A DNA stretch of 64,000 bases from Sulfurimicrobium sp964384915 (GTDB lineage: Bacteria > Pseudomonadota > Gammaproteobacteria > Burkholderiales > Sulfuricellaceae): NCBI GenBank assembly GCA_964384915.1, contig CAYLMA010000016.1, forward strand, positions 1 through 64,000, in the 5' to 3' direction. The position numbers and the translations under genes were made by a program. Every line of letters starts with the position of its first letter. Position 1 is the stretch's first letter. Below, piece after piece: positions 44,167 to 53,314 of the stretch. The notes under the pieces are model-generated. The model saw only the letters and a program-made list of their open reading frames with translations. It was not told the origin of the DNA and ran no database searches.

Positions 44167-46437
44167 CTAGAAGCCTTTGAACGGGCTGGGCGGCAATGCA
44201 GCGATTTGGTCCGAATACTCGTTGATCAATTTCGGCAAGCGCTCAATGTCGGTAATTGCAGCTTCAAAGACCTGAACCCGCTCAGGTTCCAGCCCCATGC
44301 CCTGAAGCGTGTCGCCCACTTTGCTCATGCGGTAGCTGGCCAGTTCCGAGCCCTTAACGAAGTGGCACTGGTAATCGTCGCCATGCTTGCAGCCCAGCAT
44401 CATCACCCCGTCGTAGCCGCTGTTGAGCGCGTCGGTAATCCAGATGGTGTTGACCGAACCCAGGCAACGCACCGGAATCACGCGCACCCAGGCGGAATAG
44501 ACTTCCCGGTTCATGGCCGCCATATCGAGCGCGGGGTAGGCGTCATTTTCACAGGCCAGAATCAGGATACGCGGCTTCTCGGAGAACTCGTCCGGCACGT
44601 CAACGGCCTTGAGCTGGGAGCCAACGGTATCCACCGAGTAGTTCTCGAAGGAGATCACGCGCACCGGGCAGGCGCCCATGCAGGTGCCGCAACGGCGGCA
44701 GCGGCTTTCGTTGAACACGGGGTAGCGTTTTTCATCCTCGTCAATGGCTCCGAACGGGCATTCCACTGTACAGCGCTTGCACTGGGTGCAGCCTTCAATA
44801 CGGACGATGGGGTAGGACAGATCACCGGAACGCGGATGCGCGGCACGCCCCACGGCGGCATTTTCCACCGCCTGGATCGCCTTCATTGCGGCGCCGGTGG
44901 CATCTTCCGTGGCCTGGACGATGTCCATAGGACGGCGAACCGGGCCGGCGGAATAAATACCGGTACGGCGGGTTTCATAAGGGAAACAGATGAAGTGCGA
45001 GTCGGTGAAGCCGTACTTCAATTGCGGCACGTCCGGGCCCTGACGGTAGGTCAGGTTGAGCACGGATATCGGCTTGACCGCGCCCTCAGCCTGGGAGGCA
45101 TTGTATGCGTCCAGCAGCGTGCTGTCGCCTGCTGCCGCAGCGATTTCCGCCTTCAGCTTGGCATCGACGTCCACACCCGAGTTGGCCACCTGGCCTGTTG
45201 CCAACACCACCAGATCGGCATTCTCGATCGCGGTCTGCTCGTTCAGGATCAGATCCTGGAAATTCACCTTGCAGGTGTTGCCGGTGGCTTCCACGCTTCT
45301 AACCTTGCCCTTGGTGAAAGTCACGCCCTTGTTCTGGCCGCTGCGGTAGAAATCCTCGCCGTTGCCGGGCATGCGCAGGTCGGTGTAGACCACCACCGTG
45401 TCAATATCGGGGTTGCTGTCCTTGAAGTACATCGCCTGCTTGACCGAAGTCAGGCAGCATGAACCGGAGCAGTACGGCAGGTGCGTGCCGGTTTCGTCGC
45501 GCTGGCCGGCGCACTGCACGAACACCACGGATTTCACTTCGCCGCCGTCGGAAGGACGCTTGATGGGTCCGCCGTTGGCAGCCTTGGCAAGCGCTTCCAG
45601 GCCGCCCTGGTCCACCACGTTGGCAGATTTGCCATAGCCCAGTTCAGGCAGCTTGTTGGCGTCGTACAGGGTGAAACCCGTAGCCTGGACAATCGAGCCC
45701 ACTTCTTCGGTCACCGTGGCGCCGCTTTCCTGGCTGATATCGACCTTGAAGCGGCCGGGCGCGCCTTCCGTCTTGCTGGTGATGGAGTTGGTGTAAACCT
45801 TGATATTGCTGTCGGCGCTGATGGCCGCAATCATCTCGTCCACGCCGGTGTCCTGAGGATCGGCGTAGGGGCTGCGCGAAGGCGAACGCTTGTACAACTT
45901 GGCAGCCCAGCCGCCCAGAGCAGCGCCTTTCTCGACCAGCACCACCTGGTACCCGGCCTTGGAAGCTTCCAGCGCTGCCGTCATGCCGGAAATGCCGCCG
46001 CCCACCACCAATACGCGGCGATTGATCGCTGTTGCCGCGTTGCCTGCCGGCAGTTTCATTTTCTTCACTTCGGCGCAACCCATGCGCACGTAGTCGGCAG
46101 CCATTTCCTGCGTGGTTTCGCGCGATGCCTCGTCATCCGGGCGAACCCAGATCACGCCTTCGCGCAGGTTGGCGCGGGACACGGCCACATCCGTGAAACC
46201 AAAAGCTTCCGTCTTGGCGCGGCGCGAACAGGCCGCGACCATCACATGAGTGACCGCTTCGTTGTCGATATCATTGCGGATCATCGCAACACCTTCCGCG
46301 TTACACAGGAAAGGGTGCTCTTTCACAACCGCAGCCTTGCCTTCCTTCTGGGCCACCTTGGCCAGATCGGCGGTATCAAGCCGCTCACCCAGTCCACAGC
46401 CCTGACAAATATAGGCCGCTACTTTCATGTCCGCCAT
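44167..46437 (-). CDS. qmoB: QmoB: HdrA-like flavoprotein with fused MvhD-type domain
   Basis: 756 aa. An N-terminal Cys-containing region (YICQGCGLGERLD and MVAACSRRAKTEAF), an FAD domain (RRVLVVGGGISGMTAALEAS), two [4Fe-4S] motifs (CTQCKRCTVECPFGAID, CRRCGTCMGACPVRVI), and a C-terminal MvhD-like domain (RILILACENDAYPALD, LGCKHGDDYQCHFVKGSELA). In sulfate reducers QmoB passes electrons to APS reductase; in sulfur oxidisers the flow is taken to be reversed. Confidence 0.94.
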   Translation of the reverse strand: MADMKVAAYICQGCGLGERLDTADLAKVAQKEGKAAVVKEHPFLCNAEGVAMIRNDIDNEAVTHVMVAACSRRAKTEAFGFTDVAVSRANLREGVIWVRPDDEASRETTQEMAADYVRMGCAEVKKMKLPAGNAATAINRRVLVVGGGISGMTAALEASKAGYQVVLVEKGAALGGWAAKLYKRSPSRSPYADPQDTGVDEMIAAISADSNIKVYTNSITSKTEGAPGRFKVDISQESGATVTEEVGSIVQATGFTLYDANKLPELGYGKSANVVDQGGLEALAKAANGGPIKRPSDGGEVKSVVFVQCAGQRDETGTHLPYCSGSCCLTSVKQAMYFKDSNPDIDTVVVYTDLRMPGNGEDFYRSGQNKGVTFTKGKVRSVEATGNTCKVNFQDLILNEQTAIENADLVVLATGQVANSGVDVDAKLKAEIAAAAGDSTLLDAYNASQAEGAVKPISVLNLTYRQGPDVPQLKYGFTDSHFICFPYETRRTGIYSAGPVRRPMDIVQATEDATGAAMKAIQAVENAAVGRAAHPRSGDLSYPIVRIEGCTQCKRCTVECPFGAIDEDEKRYPVFNESRCRRCGTCMGACPVRVISFENYSVDTVGSQLKAVDVPDEFSEKPRILILACENDAYPALDMAAMNREVYSAWVRVIPVRCLGSVNTIWITDALNSGYDGVMMLGCKHGDDYQCHFVKGSELASYRMSKVGDTLQGMGLEPERVQVFEAAITDIERLPKLINEYSDQIAALPPSPFKGF

Positions 46438-46440
46438 TGT

Positions 46441-47724
46441 TTAACCCTCCGCTCTGGCAACACGGTTAATCACTTGAATCGCACGCAAGGCGCTCGCCGT
46501 GGCGCTCTGCACCGAACGGTTTACATCCAGCGGATTGGCGGCGCAACCGGCGCCGTAAATGGCACCGTTGGCCTGATCCTGCTCGATGAACCCGCTCGAA
46601 TCGCTGACGATTTCAGCCGGGATGTTGGCCGCACTGACAGAGGGCTCCATCCCCACGGCCAGCACCACCAGATCATGCGGCGTCGCATAGCGGTGGTAAC
46701 CTTCGGTATCCACGCCATGCAGCACCGGGTTGCCATCCTTGTCTTCAAGAATCCTGGCCACCTTGGATTTAATGAATTTCACATTGGGATCGGCCTGGAC
46801 TTTCTGGTAAAAATCCTCGAAACGGTCAATCGCGCGAATGTCGATGTAATAGATGGTGGACTTGCCTTCGTCGCCAAAGGCTTCACGCATGTAGTTGGTC
46901 TGCTTCAGGGAAGCCATGCAGCAGATGCGCGAACAATGGCGCAGATGGTTCTCGTCGCGCGAACCGGCGCATTGGATGAAAGCCACATTCTTGGCTTCCT
47001 TGCCATCGGAGGGACGCAGTATCTTGCCGCCGGTCGGGCCATGCGGGTCGGAAAGGCGTTCGAACTCGACGCTGGTGATCACGTTGGCAAAACGGTCGTA
47101 GCCGTATGGCTGGATCTTGTTGGCGTCGTAAGGCTTCCAGCCCGTCGCCCATACGACGGCGCCAGCCTTGACCTGCACCGTTTCTTCCTGCATGGACAGA
47201 TCCACGGCACCGTACTTGCACGCGGCCTTGATCTTGTCGGCCTCGGGCGTGCCAATCACGGATGGATCGACGACATAACGCTGGGGGTAAGCCATCCGGC
47301 TCGGCAGAAACGCGGCCTTGACCTTGCCCAGATTGTAGTTGAACGCGTCATCCACCATGGTTTCCGCGGCATCGCCGCAGTCGCCGCAGGCGGTGCAGCT
47401 CTCGTTCACATAACGTGGCGCGATCTTGACGCTGGCAGTGTAATCCCCTGGCGAACCGGTAATGCCGGTCACCTCGGCCATGGTCAGCACGCGAATACGC
47501 TTGTTCTGCTTGACGCGGCGCTGGTTGATTTCCAGGCCGCAAGTGGGGTGGCACAACTTCGGAAAATAACGGTAGAGCTGGGACACACGACCGCCCAGAG
47601 CCGGATTTTTTTCAATCAGCACCACTTCCTTGCCGCATTCAGCTGCTTCGAGCGCCGCTGTCATGCCGCTGATGCCACCGCCTACGACCAGAATGGTCTG
47701 GTTGGTTGCAACGACTTCCGTCAT
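46441..47724 (-). CDS. qmoA: QmoA: HdrA-like flavoprotein
   Basis: 427 aa from ATG at 47722-47724, preceded by GGAGGGGATCTG, a much better start than one 20 codons upstream. FAD-binding TILVVGGGISGMTAALEAAE, GALGGRVSQLY-type flavin contact (NPALGGRVSQLYRYFPKLCH), and CTACGDCGDA cysteine cluster. First gene of the four-gene electron-transfer operon. No aprBA or sat genes are in the window. Confidence 0.94.
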   Translation of the reverse strand: MTEVVATNQTILVVGGGISGMTAALEAAECGKEVVLIEKNPALGGRVSQLYRYFPKLCHPTCGLEINQRRVKQNKRIRVLTMAEVTGITGSPGDYTASVKIAPRYVNESCTACGDCGDAAETMVDDAFNYNLGKVKAAFLPSRMAYPQRYVVDPSVIGTPEADKIKAACKYGAVDLSMQEETVQVKAGAVVWATGWKPYDANKIQPYGYDRFANVITSVEFERLSDPHGPTGGKILRPSDGKEAKNVAFIQCAGSRDENHLRHCSRICCMASLKQTNYMREAFGDEGKSTIYYIDIRAIDRFEDFYQKVQADPNVKFIKSKVARILEDKDGNPVLHGVDTEGYHRYATPHDLVVLAVGMEPSVSAANIPAEIVSDSSGFIEQDQANGAIYGAGCAANPLDVNRSVQSATASALRAIQVINRVARAEG

Positions 47725-47743
47725 CAGATCCCCTCCATCACGG

Positions 47744-47749
47744 ATTATA
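47744..47749 (-). promoter_or_regulatory. Predicted -10 element of the qmo operon promoter
   Basis: TATAAT on the minus strand, 19 bp before the qmoA start; transcription would begin just upstream of the ribosome site. No good -35 is seen 17 bp further up, suggesting activator dependence. The rest of the 262-bp gap to 47986 holds a CCGG-rich hairpin (TTGCCGGACGAACCGGCA) and no gene. Confidence 0.4.
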
Positions 47750-47986
47750 GTGCCCCAGCGGATACACGATCCATATTGAGACACCGGCTTGCAATTGCCG
47801 GACGAACCGGCATACCTAAAAAATACTCTTTGATTTTGTTATGAAAATCCGGCCGCGCCAGCTTTTCCAACCCTCATGCATCTTACCACCCAAATGAAGC
47901 GGCAATCCACAGCGAACGCCACACAAGACAATCGAATCTTCTTATTCGCAGATAGAGGAGATATATACAATATCCTTACTCGGGTA

Positions 47987-48511
47987 TTAGCCCGCCTCGA
48001 TCAGCGGCACATCGTAAATGCCGAATTCCATCGCTTCGAGGTCGCCCAGAATGTAGGTTGCCGGCGCGCCCACGCCCCCCACCGTACCCGGATTGAGGTA
48101 CCAGGTGTGTCCGCCCTTGATGTTCTGCACACTCTGAATCGAGGCCTTGTGGTCATGGCCGCAGCAGACGATGTCCCAGTCCCCGGTCGTCGCCAAGGCG
48201 CGGGCATAATGGGGGTAATGCACGATGAAGATGTTGCGCCCCTGGAGATTGATGCCGGCATCCTGGCCGTAGAATCGGATCGTGCTGCCTGTTTCGGTGG
48301 CCAGCTTGGACATGGCAAAAAGATCGCCGGTGTTATTGCCGTAAATCACATGCACCGGCAGGCCATATTTTTGCAACGACTTCAGCGTAGTCGGGGCCAC
48401 CACGTCGCCGCAATGAATCACCGCCTCCGCCCCCTGCTCCTTGGCGGCCTCCACTGCCGCCGCCATTAAATGCCGGTTGTCATGGCTGTCGGAAATAACG
48501 CAAATTTTCAT
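47987..48511 (-). CDS. Metallophosphoesterase, YfcE/MJ0936 type
   Basis: 174 aa calcineurin-like phosphoesterase. Metal-binding motifs: ISDSHDNRHLM, IHCGDVV, YGNNTGD, IVHYPHYARAL and CCGHDHKA. Probably cleaves phosphodiesters; natural substrate unknown. Upstream of qmoA on the same strand but 262 bp away, so not clearly in its operon. Confidence 0.9.
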   Translation of the reverse strand: MKICVISDSHDNRHLMAAAVEAAKEQGAEAVIHCGDVVAPTTLKSLQKYGLPVHVIYGNNTGDLFAMSKLATETGSTIRFYGQDAGINLQGRNIFIVHYPHYARALATTGDWDIVCCGHDHKASIQSVQNIKGGHTWYLNPGTVGGVGAPATYILGDLEAMEFGIYDVPLIEAG

Positions 48512-48593
48512 TTACATAGCTTTCAGCTCTCAGCCTTCAGCAATCAGCTATCAGTTGTTGGCTGACCGCTAAAGGCTGGACGCTGAAGGCTAA
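48512..48593. repeat. Dispersed hairpin repeat between ppa and the phosphoesterase gene
   Basis: AGCCTTCAGC (near 48531) pairs with GCTGAAGGCT (near 48581), with inner AGCTATCAG-type segments. It fills the whole intergenic gap. A widespread type of intergenic hairpin repeat. Confidence 0.65.
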
Positions 48594-49142
48594 TTAAAAC
48601 ATCGGTTTTTCGACGGCATTCTGGTAACGGCTGATGCCATCCAGAATTTCCTGTTTTGCCTCATCGGCGCCAACCCAGCCTTGCACCTTTACCCACTTGC
48701 CGGTTTCAAGATCCTTGTAATGTTCGAAGAAGTGCGTGATCTGGGCAGTGGTCCACTCCGGCAAATCGCGTGGCGACTCGACATTGCGGTAGATGTTGCA
48801 CAACTTGTCTATAGGCACGGCCAGAAGCTTCGCATCGACACCTGCCTCGTCCTCCATCTTGAGCATGCCCACCGGGCGGCAACGCACCACCACGCCGCTA
48901 ATCAGGGGGACCGGCGTAATAACCAAAACGTCCACAGGATCGCCATCATCGGACAGGGTATGCGGAATGTAGCCGTAGTTGCAGGGATAATGCATGGCTG
49001 TCGACATGAAACGGTCCACAAACATGGCGCCCGTATCCTTGTCCACTTCGTACTTGATGGGATCGCCATGCATCGGGATTTCGATGATGACGTTGAAATC
49101 GTTAGGGATGTCCCGCCCGGAACTGACTCGGTCCAGATTCAT
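48594..49142 (-). CDS. ppa: Soluble inorganic pyrophosphatase (family I)
   Basis: 182 aa. Active-site residues visible in EIPMHGDPIKYEVDKDTGAM, NYGYIPHTLSDDGDPVDVLV and the VDAKLLAVP segment. It hydrolyses PPi to phosphate. It sits next to a membrane pyrophosphatase and a PPi-using kinase, enzymes that would compete for the same PPi. Confidence 0.96.
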   Translation of the reverse strand: MNLDRVSSGRDIPNDFNVIIEIPMHGDPIKYEVDKDTGAMFVDRFMSTAMHYPCNYGYIPHTLSDDGDPVDVLVITPVPLISGVVVRCRPVGMLKMEDEAGVDAKLLAVPIDKLCNIYRNVESPRDLPEWTTAQITHFFEHYKDLETGKWVKVQGWVGADEAKQEILDGISRYQNAVEKPMF

Positions 49143-49198
49143 AGATTTGATCTCGTGATAAAAAAACGCATTATAGCCGCAAGCATTGAGTAAACAAA

Positions 49199-49223
49199 AA
49201 GGGCGGGGAGAGCCCGCCCTTTA
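49199..49223 (-). terminator. Intrinsic terminator after hppA
   Basis: AAAGGGCGGG / CCCGCCCTTT stem with a T-run on the minus strand, about 20 bp after the hppA stop. Confidence 0.9.
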
Positions 49224-49243
49224 AAGTGCGATCAATAGCAGCT

Positions 49244-51298
49244 CTAGATCAGCGGCACAATCATCAGCGCCACGATGTTGATGATCTTGATCAGCGGGTT
49301 GACAGCAGGACCAGCCGTATCCTTGTAGGGATCGCCTACGGTATCGCCGGTTACCGCAGCCTTGTGGGCTTCGGAGCCTTTACCGCCATAATTGCCTTCC
49401 TCGATGTATTTCTTGGCATTATCCCAGGCGCCACCACCGGTAGTCATGGAAATCGCCACGAAAATCCCGGTGATAATGGTACCGATCAGCACACCACCCA
49501 GAGCTTGCGCACCCAGGGTCAGGCCAACGATGAGGGGAACGGCCACCGGCAGAAGAGAAGGAACAATCATTTCCTTGATCGCCGCCTTGGTCAGCATATC
49601 CACTGCCTTGGAATAGTCGGGCTTGGCCGTTCCTGCCATGATGCCCGGGATTTCCTTGAACTGGCGACGCACTTCTACCACCACGGAACCTGCAGCACGG
49701 CCCACGGCTTCCATCCCCATGGCGGCAAACAGGTAAGGCACCATGCCACCGATGAACAATCCAATGATAACCATGTGATTGGACAGGTCGAAGGTCATCG
49801 CCTTGGCCAGGGGATCAATCAGGAGCGCGTGAGCATTGATCGAGTGGGTGTAGTCTGCGAACAGAACCAGCGCGGCCAGACCGGCGGAGCCAATGGCGTA
49901 GCCCTTGGTCACTGCCTTGGTGGTGTTGCCTACCGCATCAAGCGGGTCGGTGATGTTGCGGATATCATCCGGCAAGCCGGCCATTTCAGCGATACCACCT
50001 GCGTTATCGGTGATCGGTCCGTATGCGTCAAGCGCCACGATAATACCCGCCATGGACAGCATGGAAGTCGCGGCAATGGCGATGCCGTACAGGCCACCCA
50101 GAGCATAGGCGCCGCCAATGGCAGCACATACTGCAAGTACGGGAGCGGCGGTGGATTTCATCGACACGCCCAAACCGGCGATCACGTTGGTGCCATGACC
50201 GGTAGTAGAGGCTTCAGCGATGTGACGCACCGGGCTGAACTCGGTTGCAGTGTAGTATTCAGTAATCCACACCAGCGCAGCGGTCAACACCAAACCAATC
50301 AGGGAGGCCAGATACAGGTTCATCGACGTTACCATCTTGCCGTCGATCATCACGCCTTCACCCAGAATCCAGGTGGTCACGGGATAGAAGGCGACCACGG
50401 CCAGCACGCCGGACACGATCAGGCCCTTGTACAGCGCATTCATGATCTTGGCGCCCGGCTGCGTCTTGACGAAGAAGGTACCGATAATCGACGCGATGAT
50501 TGAAACACCGCCCAGCACCAGTGGATAGATCACCGCTTCAGGGGAGCCGGTAATCATCAGGCCACCCAGCACCATGGTGGCGATAATGGTCACAGCGTAG
50601 GTTTCGAACAGGTCGGCTGCCATACCCGCGCAGTCGCCCACGTTATCGCCCACGTTATCGGCGATCACGGCAGGATTGCGGGGATCGTCCTCAGGGATGC
50701 CGGCTTCGACCTTGCCCACCAGGTCGGCGCCGACGTCAGCGCCCTTGGTGAAGATGCCGCCACCGAGCCGGGCGAAAATGGAGATCAGCGAGCTGCCGAA
50801 GGCCAGACCCACCAGTGAATGAGTTGCCTCGGTGGCACTGGAGCCCACGCCGAGAGTCAGGAAAGCGTAGTAACCGGCCACACCCAGGAGACCCAGGCCC
50901 ACCACCAGCATGCCGGTAATCGCGCCGCCCTTGAAGGCCACGTTCAGAGCGGCATTGATGCCGTCCTTGGCGGCTTCTGCGGTGCGCACGTTGGCGCGCA
51001 CCGAGACGTTCATGCCGATAAAGCCAGTCAGGCCAGACAGAATTGCACCAAGAGCAAAGCCGACCGCTGTCTGCCAGCCCAAGGCCACAAAAATGGCCAC
51101 AAGAAGAATCACACCGACGATACCAATCGTGGTGTACTGCCGATTCAGGTACGCTGAAGCACCTTCCTGCACCGCCGCTGCAATTTCCCGCATGCGGTCG
51201 TTGCCTGTTGGCAACCCCAGAATCCATTTAATCGAAACCGCCCCGTACAGGAGCGCCGCACCCGCACACACTAGCGCAAACAAAAGACCGACTGACAT
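49244..51298 (-). CDS. hppA: K+-independent proton-pumping membrane pyrophosphatase
   Basis: 684 aa from MSVGLLFALVCAGAALLYGA, about 16 membrane helices. The PPi site is seen in GADLVGKVEAGIPEDDPRNP and ADNVGDNVGDCAGMAADLFE. The motif GNTTKAVTKG has Lys and Thr at the positions that mark K+-independent H+-PPases (Ala/Gly in K+-dependent ones). It couples PPi hydrolysis, or synthesis, to the proton gradient. The upstream extension of the frame is not conserved. Confidence 0.95.
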   Translation of the reverse strand: MSVGLLFALVCAGAALLYGAVSIKWILGLPTGNDRMREIAAAVQEGASAYLNRQYTTIGIVGVILLVAIFVALGWQTAVGFALGAILSGLTGFIGMNVSVRANVRTAEAAKDGINAALNVAFKGGAITGMLVVGLGLLGVAGYYAFLTLGVGSSATEATHSLVGLAFGSSLISIFARLGGGIFTKGADVGADLVGKVEAGIPEDDPRNPAVIADNVGDNVGDCAGMAADLFETYAVTIIATMVLGGLMITGSPEAVIYPLVLGGVSIIASIIGTFFVKTQPGAKIMNALYKGLIVSGVLAVVAFYPVTTWILGEGVMIDGKMVTSMNLYLASLIGLVLTAALVWITEYYTATEFSPVRHIAEASTTGHGTNVIAGLGVSMKSTAAPVLAVCAAIGGAYALGGLYGIAIAATSMLSMAGIIVALDAYGPITDNAGGIAEMAGLPDDIRNITDPLDAVGNTTKAVTKGYAIGSAGLAALVLFADYTHSINAHALLIDPLAKAMTFDLSNHMVIIGLFIGGMVPYLFAAMGMEAVGRAAGSVVVEVRRQFKEIPGIMAGTAKPDYSKAVDMLTKAAIKEMIVPSLLPVAVPLIVGLTLGAQALGGVLIGTIITGIFVAISMTTGGGAWDNAKKYIEEGNYGGKGSEAHKAAVTGDTVGDPYKDTAGPAVNPLIKIINIVALMIVPLI

Positions 51299-51427
51299 GA
51301 TGACACCATCCCTTCTTGCTGATATTACTAGGCCAATCCGGGCTGGCCCTACGCCCCCGTTGATCATCCCGCGGCCTGCCCAGCCCCGGTCAAACTCTGT
51401 TTCTTATATTTTTACAAGTTGATGCGT

Positions 51428-51664
51428 TCAATATTTTGGCAAATCTTTGTTACCGTTTTTCACCGCGATGCCGTTTTCGAAGTGAGTGCCTGGCTCAAAA
51501 CCGAACACCTCATCCAAATTCATCTCGCGGATCAGCTGATCCACTACCGCCTGACCGTGCTCTTTCTGCATCTCGGACAGAATCAACTTGGCTGAATTGG
51601 CATTGTATCCGCCGCCAAAGCTGGTCTGAATCGAGAGAAACTGCCGGGCACGATCAAGCGTCAT
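51428..51664 (-). CDS. Small conserved hypothetical protein between pfp and hppA
   Basis: 78 aa: MTLDRARQFLSIQTSFGGGY, with EMQKEHGQAVVDQLIREMNL forming a helix. It starts 9 bp after the pfp stop, so is co-transcribed with it. Not recognised. Possibly a regulator or partner of the PPi enzymes, by position only. Confidence 0.75.
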   Translation of the reverse strand: MTLDRARQFLSIQTSFGGGYNANSAKLILSEMQKEHGQAVVDQLIREMNLDEVFGFEPGTHFENGIAVKNGNKDLPKY

Positions 51665-51673
51665 GGCGAACCA

Positions 51674-52927
51674 TTACAACTTGAATTCAGCTAATTTCTT
51701 GGGTACTGCAACATTCTTCAGCGTCACGTATTCCGGCAGGCCGTCCTTGTACGGAGGGTAATCCTCCCCCTGGATCAGCGGCGCAAGGTAGCGCTTGCAC
51801 TTCTCGGTAATCCCAAAGCCGTCCTTGGTAATGAAATCCTTGGGCATGAATTTCTCGACATTGGCCACGTCCTTGAGATCTGCAACACCGATCTTGTACT
51901 TGTACGGCTCGTCGGAAATGCGGTGCACCGTCGGCATCACCGAGTTCTTGCCCTTGACCGCCAGTTCAACTGCGGCCTTGCCAAGCTGGTAAGCCTGTTT
52001 CACATCGGTCTTGGAAGCAACGTGCCGCGCTGCGCGCTGCAGGTAGTCCGCCACCGCCCAATGGAACTTATATCCCAGCGCATCCTTGACCATGTTAGCC
52101 ACCACCGGAGCGGCACCACCCAGCTGGGCGTGGCCGAATGCATCGCGGGTGCCCTGCTCGGCGAGGAACTTGCCATCCGGATAGTGGCAGCCTTCCGACA
52201 CCACAACCGTGCAGAAACCGTGCTTCTTGACGTTCTCGTCCACCTTGGCGAGGAACTTCGTCTGGTCGAACTCCACTTCCGGAAACAGGATCACCACCGG
52301 GATGCCCTGATCTTCCACCAGACCGCCAGCAGCGGCAATCCAGCCTGCATGACGCCCCATCACCTCGATGACGAACACCTTGGTGGATGTTTTTGCCATG
52401 GAGCGTACATCGAAAGAAGCTTCCAGCGTGGAAACCGCGATGTATTTGGCAACCGAGCCAAAACCCGGGCAACAGTCAGTAATCGGCAGATCGTTGTCCA
52501 CGGTCTTGGGCACATGGATCGCCTGGATCGGGTAGCCCATGGCTTCCGACAACTGGGAAACCTTGAAACAGGTGTCGGCGGAATCGCCGCCTCCGTTATA
52601 GAAGAAGTAGCCGATATTGTGCGCCTTGAATACTTCGATCAGGCGTTCATATTCGCGCTTGTTGGCTTCCAGCGACTTGAGCTTGAAACGGCAGGAGCCG
52701 AAAGCGCCGGAGGGCGTGTGACGCAGTGCTGCAATCGCATCTGCGGATTCCTTCGATGTATCGATGAGTTCTTCTGTCAGCGCACCGATAATACCGTTGC
52801 GGCCGGCGTAAACCTTGCCGATCACATCCTTGTTCTTGCGCGCGGTCTCGATTACGCCGCAGGCGGATGCGTTAATAACTGCTGTCACACCGCCAGATTG
52901 AGCATAAAACGCATTCTTTTTTGCCAT
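51674..52927 (-). CDS. pfp: PPi-dependent 6-phosphofructokinase
   Basis: 417 aa from MAKKNAFYAQSGGVTAVINA, with GGAGGAT as ribosome site (an ATG four codons up overlaps that site). The Lys in VPKTVDNDLPITD and Asp in NGGGDSADT mark the PPi-using type, in place of PGTIDND and GGDGS of ATP enzymes. EVMGRHAGWIAAAGG is the sugar-phosphate site. Reversible, so it can serve glycolysis or gluconeogenesis. Confidence 0.93.
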   Translation of the reverse strand: MAKKNAFYAQSGGVTAVINASACGVIETARKNKDVIGKVYAGRNGIIGALTEELIDTSKESADAIAALRHTPSGAFGSCRFKLKSLEANKREYERLIEVFKAHNIGYFFYNGGGDSADTCFKVSQLSEAMGYPIQAIHVPKTVDNDLPITDCCPGFGSVAKYIAVSTLEASFDVRSMAKTSTKVFVIEVMGRHAGWIAAAGGLVEDQGIPVVILFPEVEFDQTKFLAKVDENVKKHGFCTVVVSEGCHYPDGKFLAEQGTRDAFGHAQLGGAAPVVANMVKDALGYKFHWAVADYLQRAARHVASKTDVKQAYQLGKAAVELAVKGKNSVMPTVHRISDEPYKYKIGVADLKDVANVEKFMPKDFITKDGFGITEKCKRYLAPLIQGEDYPPYKDGLPEYVTLKNVAVPKKLAEFKL

Positions 52928-52950
52928 CCCATCCTCCAATTATCTTCGTT

Positions 52951-53301
52951 CTAGGCGGCCCTGATACTGCGTTGGTCCGCCTCCATTTTCAACAGCAACG
53001 AAACACATTCCGCCAGATCGTCGTATTCGCGGCGGCCAGTGCCGTACTGCTCTCTTTTGGAATAAAAGAACTGGCTGCGATAAATGCCGTCCCCGACCTT
53101 GAAAATCACGAAATGCGCTGTGCCATCCGTCCAGTACATGGTCGGACAGGAAGTCATCTCACGGTCGGCAGGATCAAGGCGGATATCGGAATCCGCCACC
53201 AGCACCTCGATCACACCCGCGCCGAAACGCTCCTTGACCGCGGTTTCCACTACCCACAGCTGGGCGCTGGTGATATCAGGGATGCTGGCTCTCTTTTTCA
53301 T
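52951..53301 (-). CDS. Conserved hypothetical protein between adk and pfp
   Basis: 116 aa, soluble (MKKRASIPDITSAQLWVVET; DREMTSCPTMYWTDGTAHFV). Lies 13 bp after adk and 23 bp before pfp, so in the same transcript. Not recognised. Confidence 0.8.
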   Translation of the reverse strand: MKKRASIPDITSAQLWVVETAVKERFGAGVIEVLVADSDIRLDPADREMTSCPTMYWTDGTAHFVIFKVGDGIYRSQFFYSKREQYGTGRREYDDLAECVSLLLKMEADQRSIRAA

Positions 53302-53314
53302 CGCAGCCGGATTC

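Noticed and set aside
52600..52640. Apparent loss of a GGDD motif in the phosphofructokinase (GGGD)
   Set aside because: The decisive Asp and the PKTVDND Lys of PPi-type enzymes are present; the Gly is a plausible clade feature, not damage.
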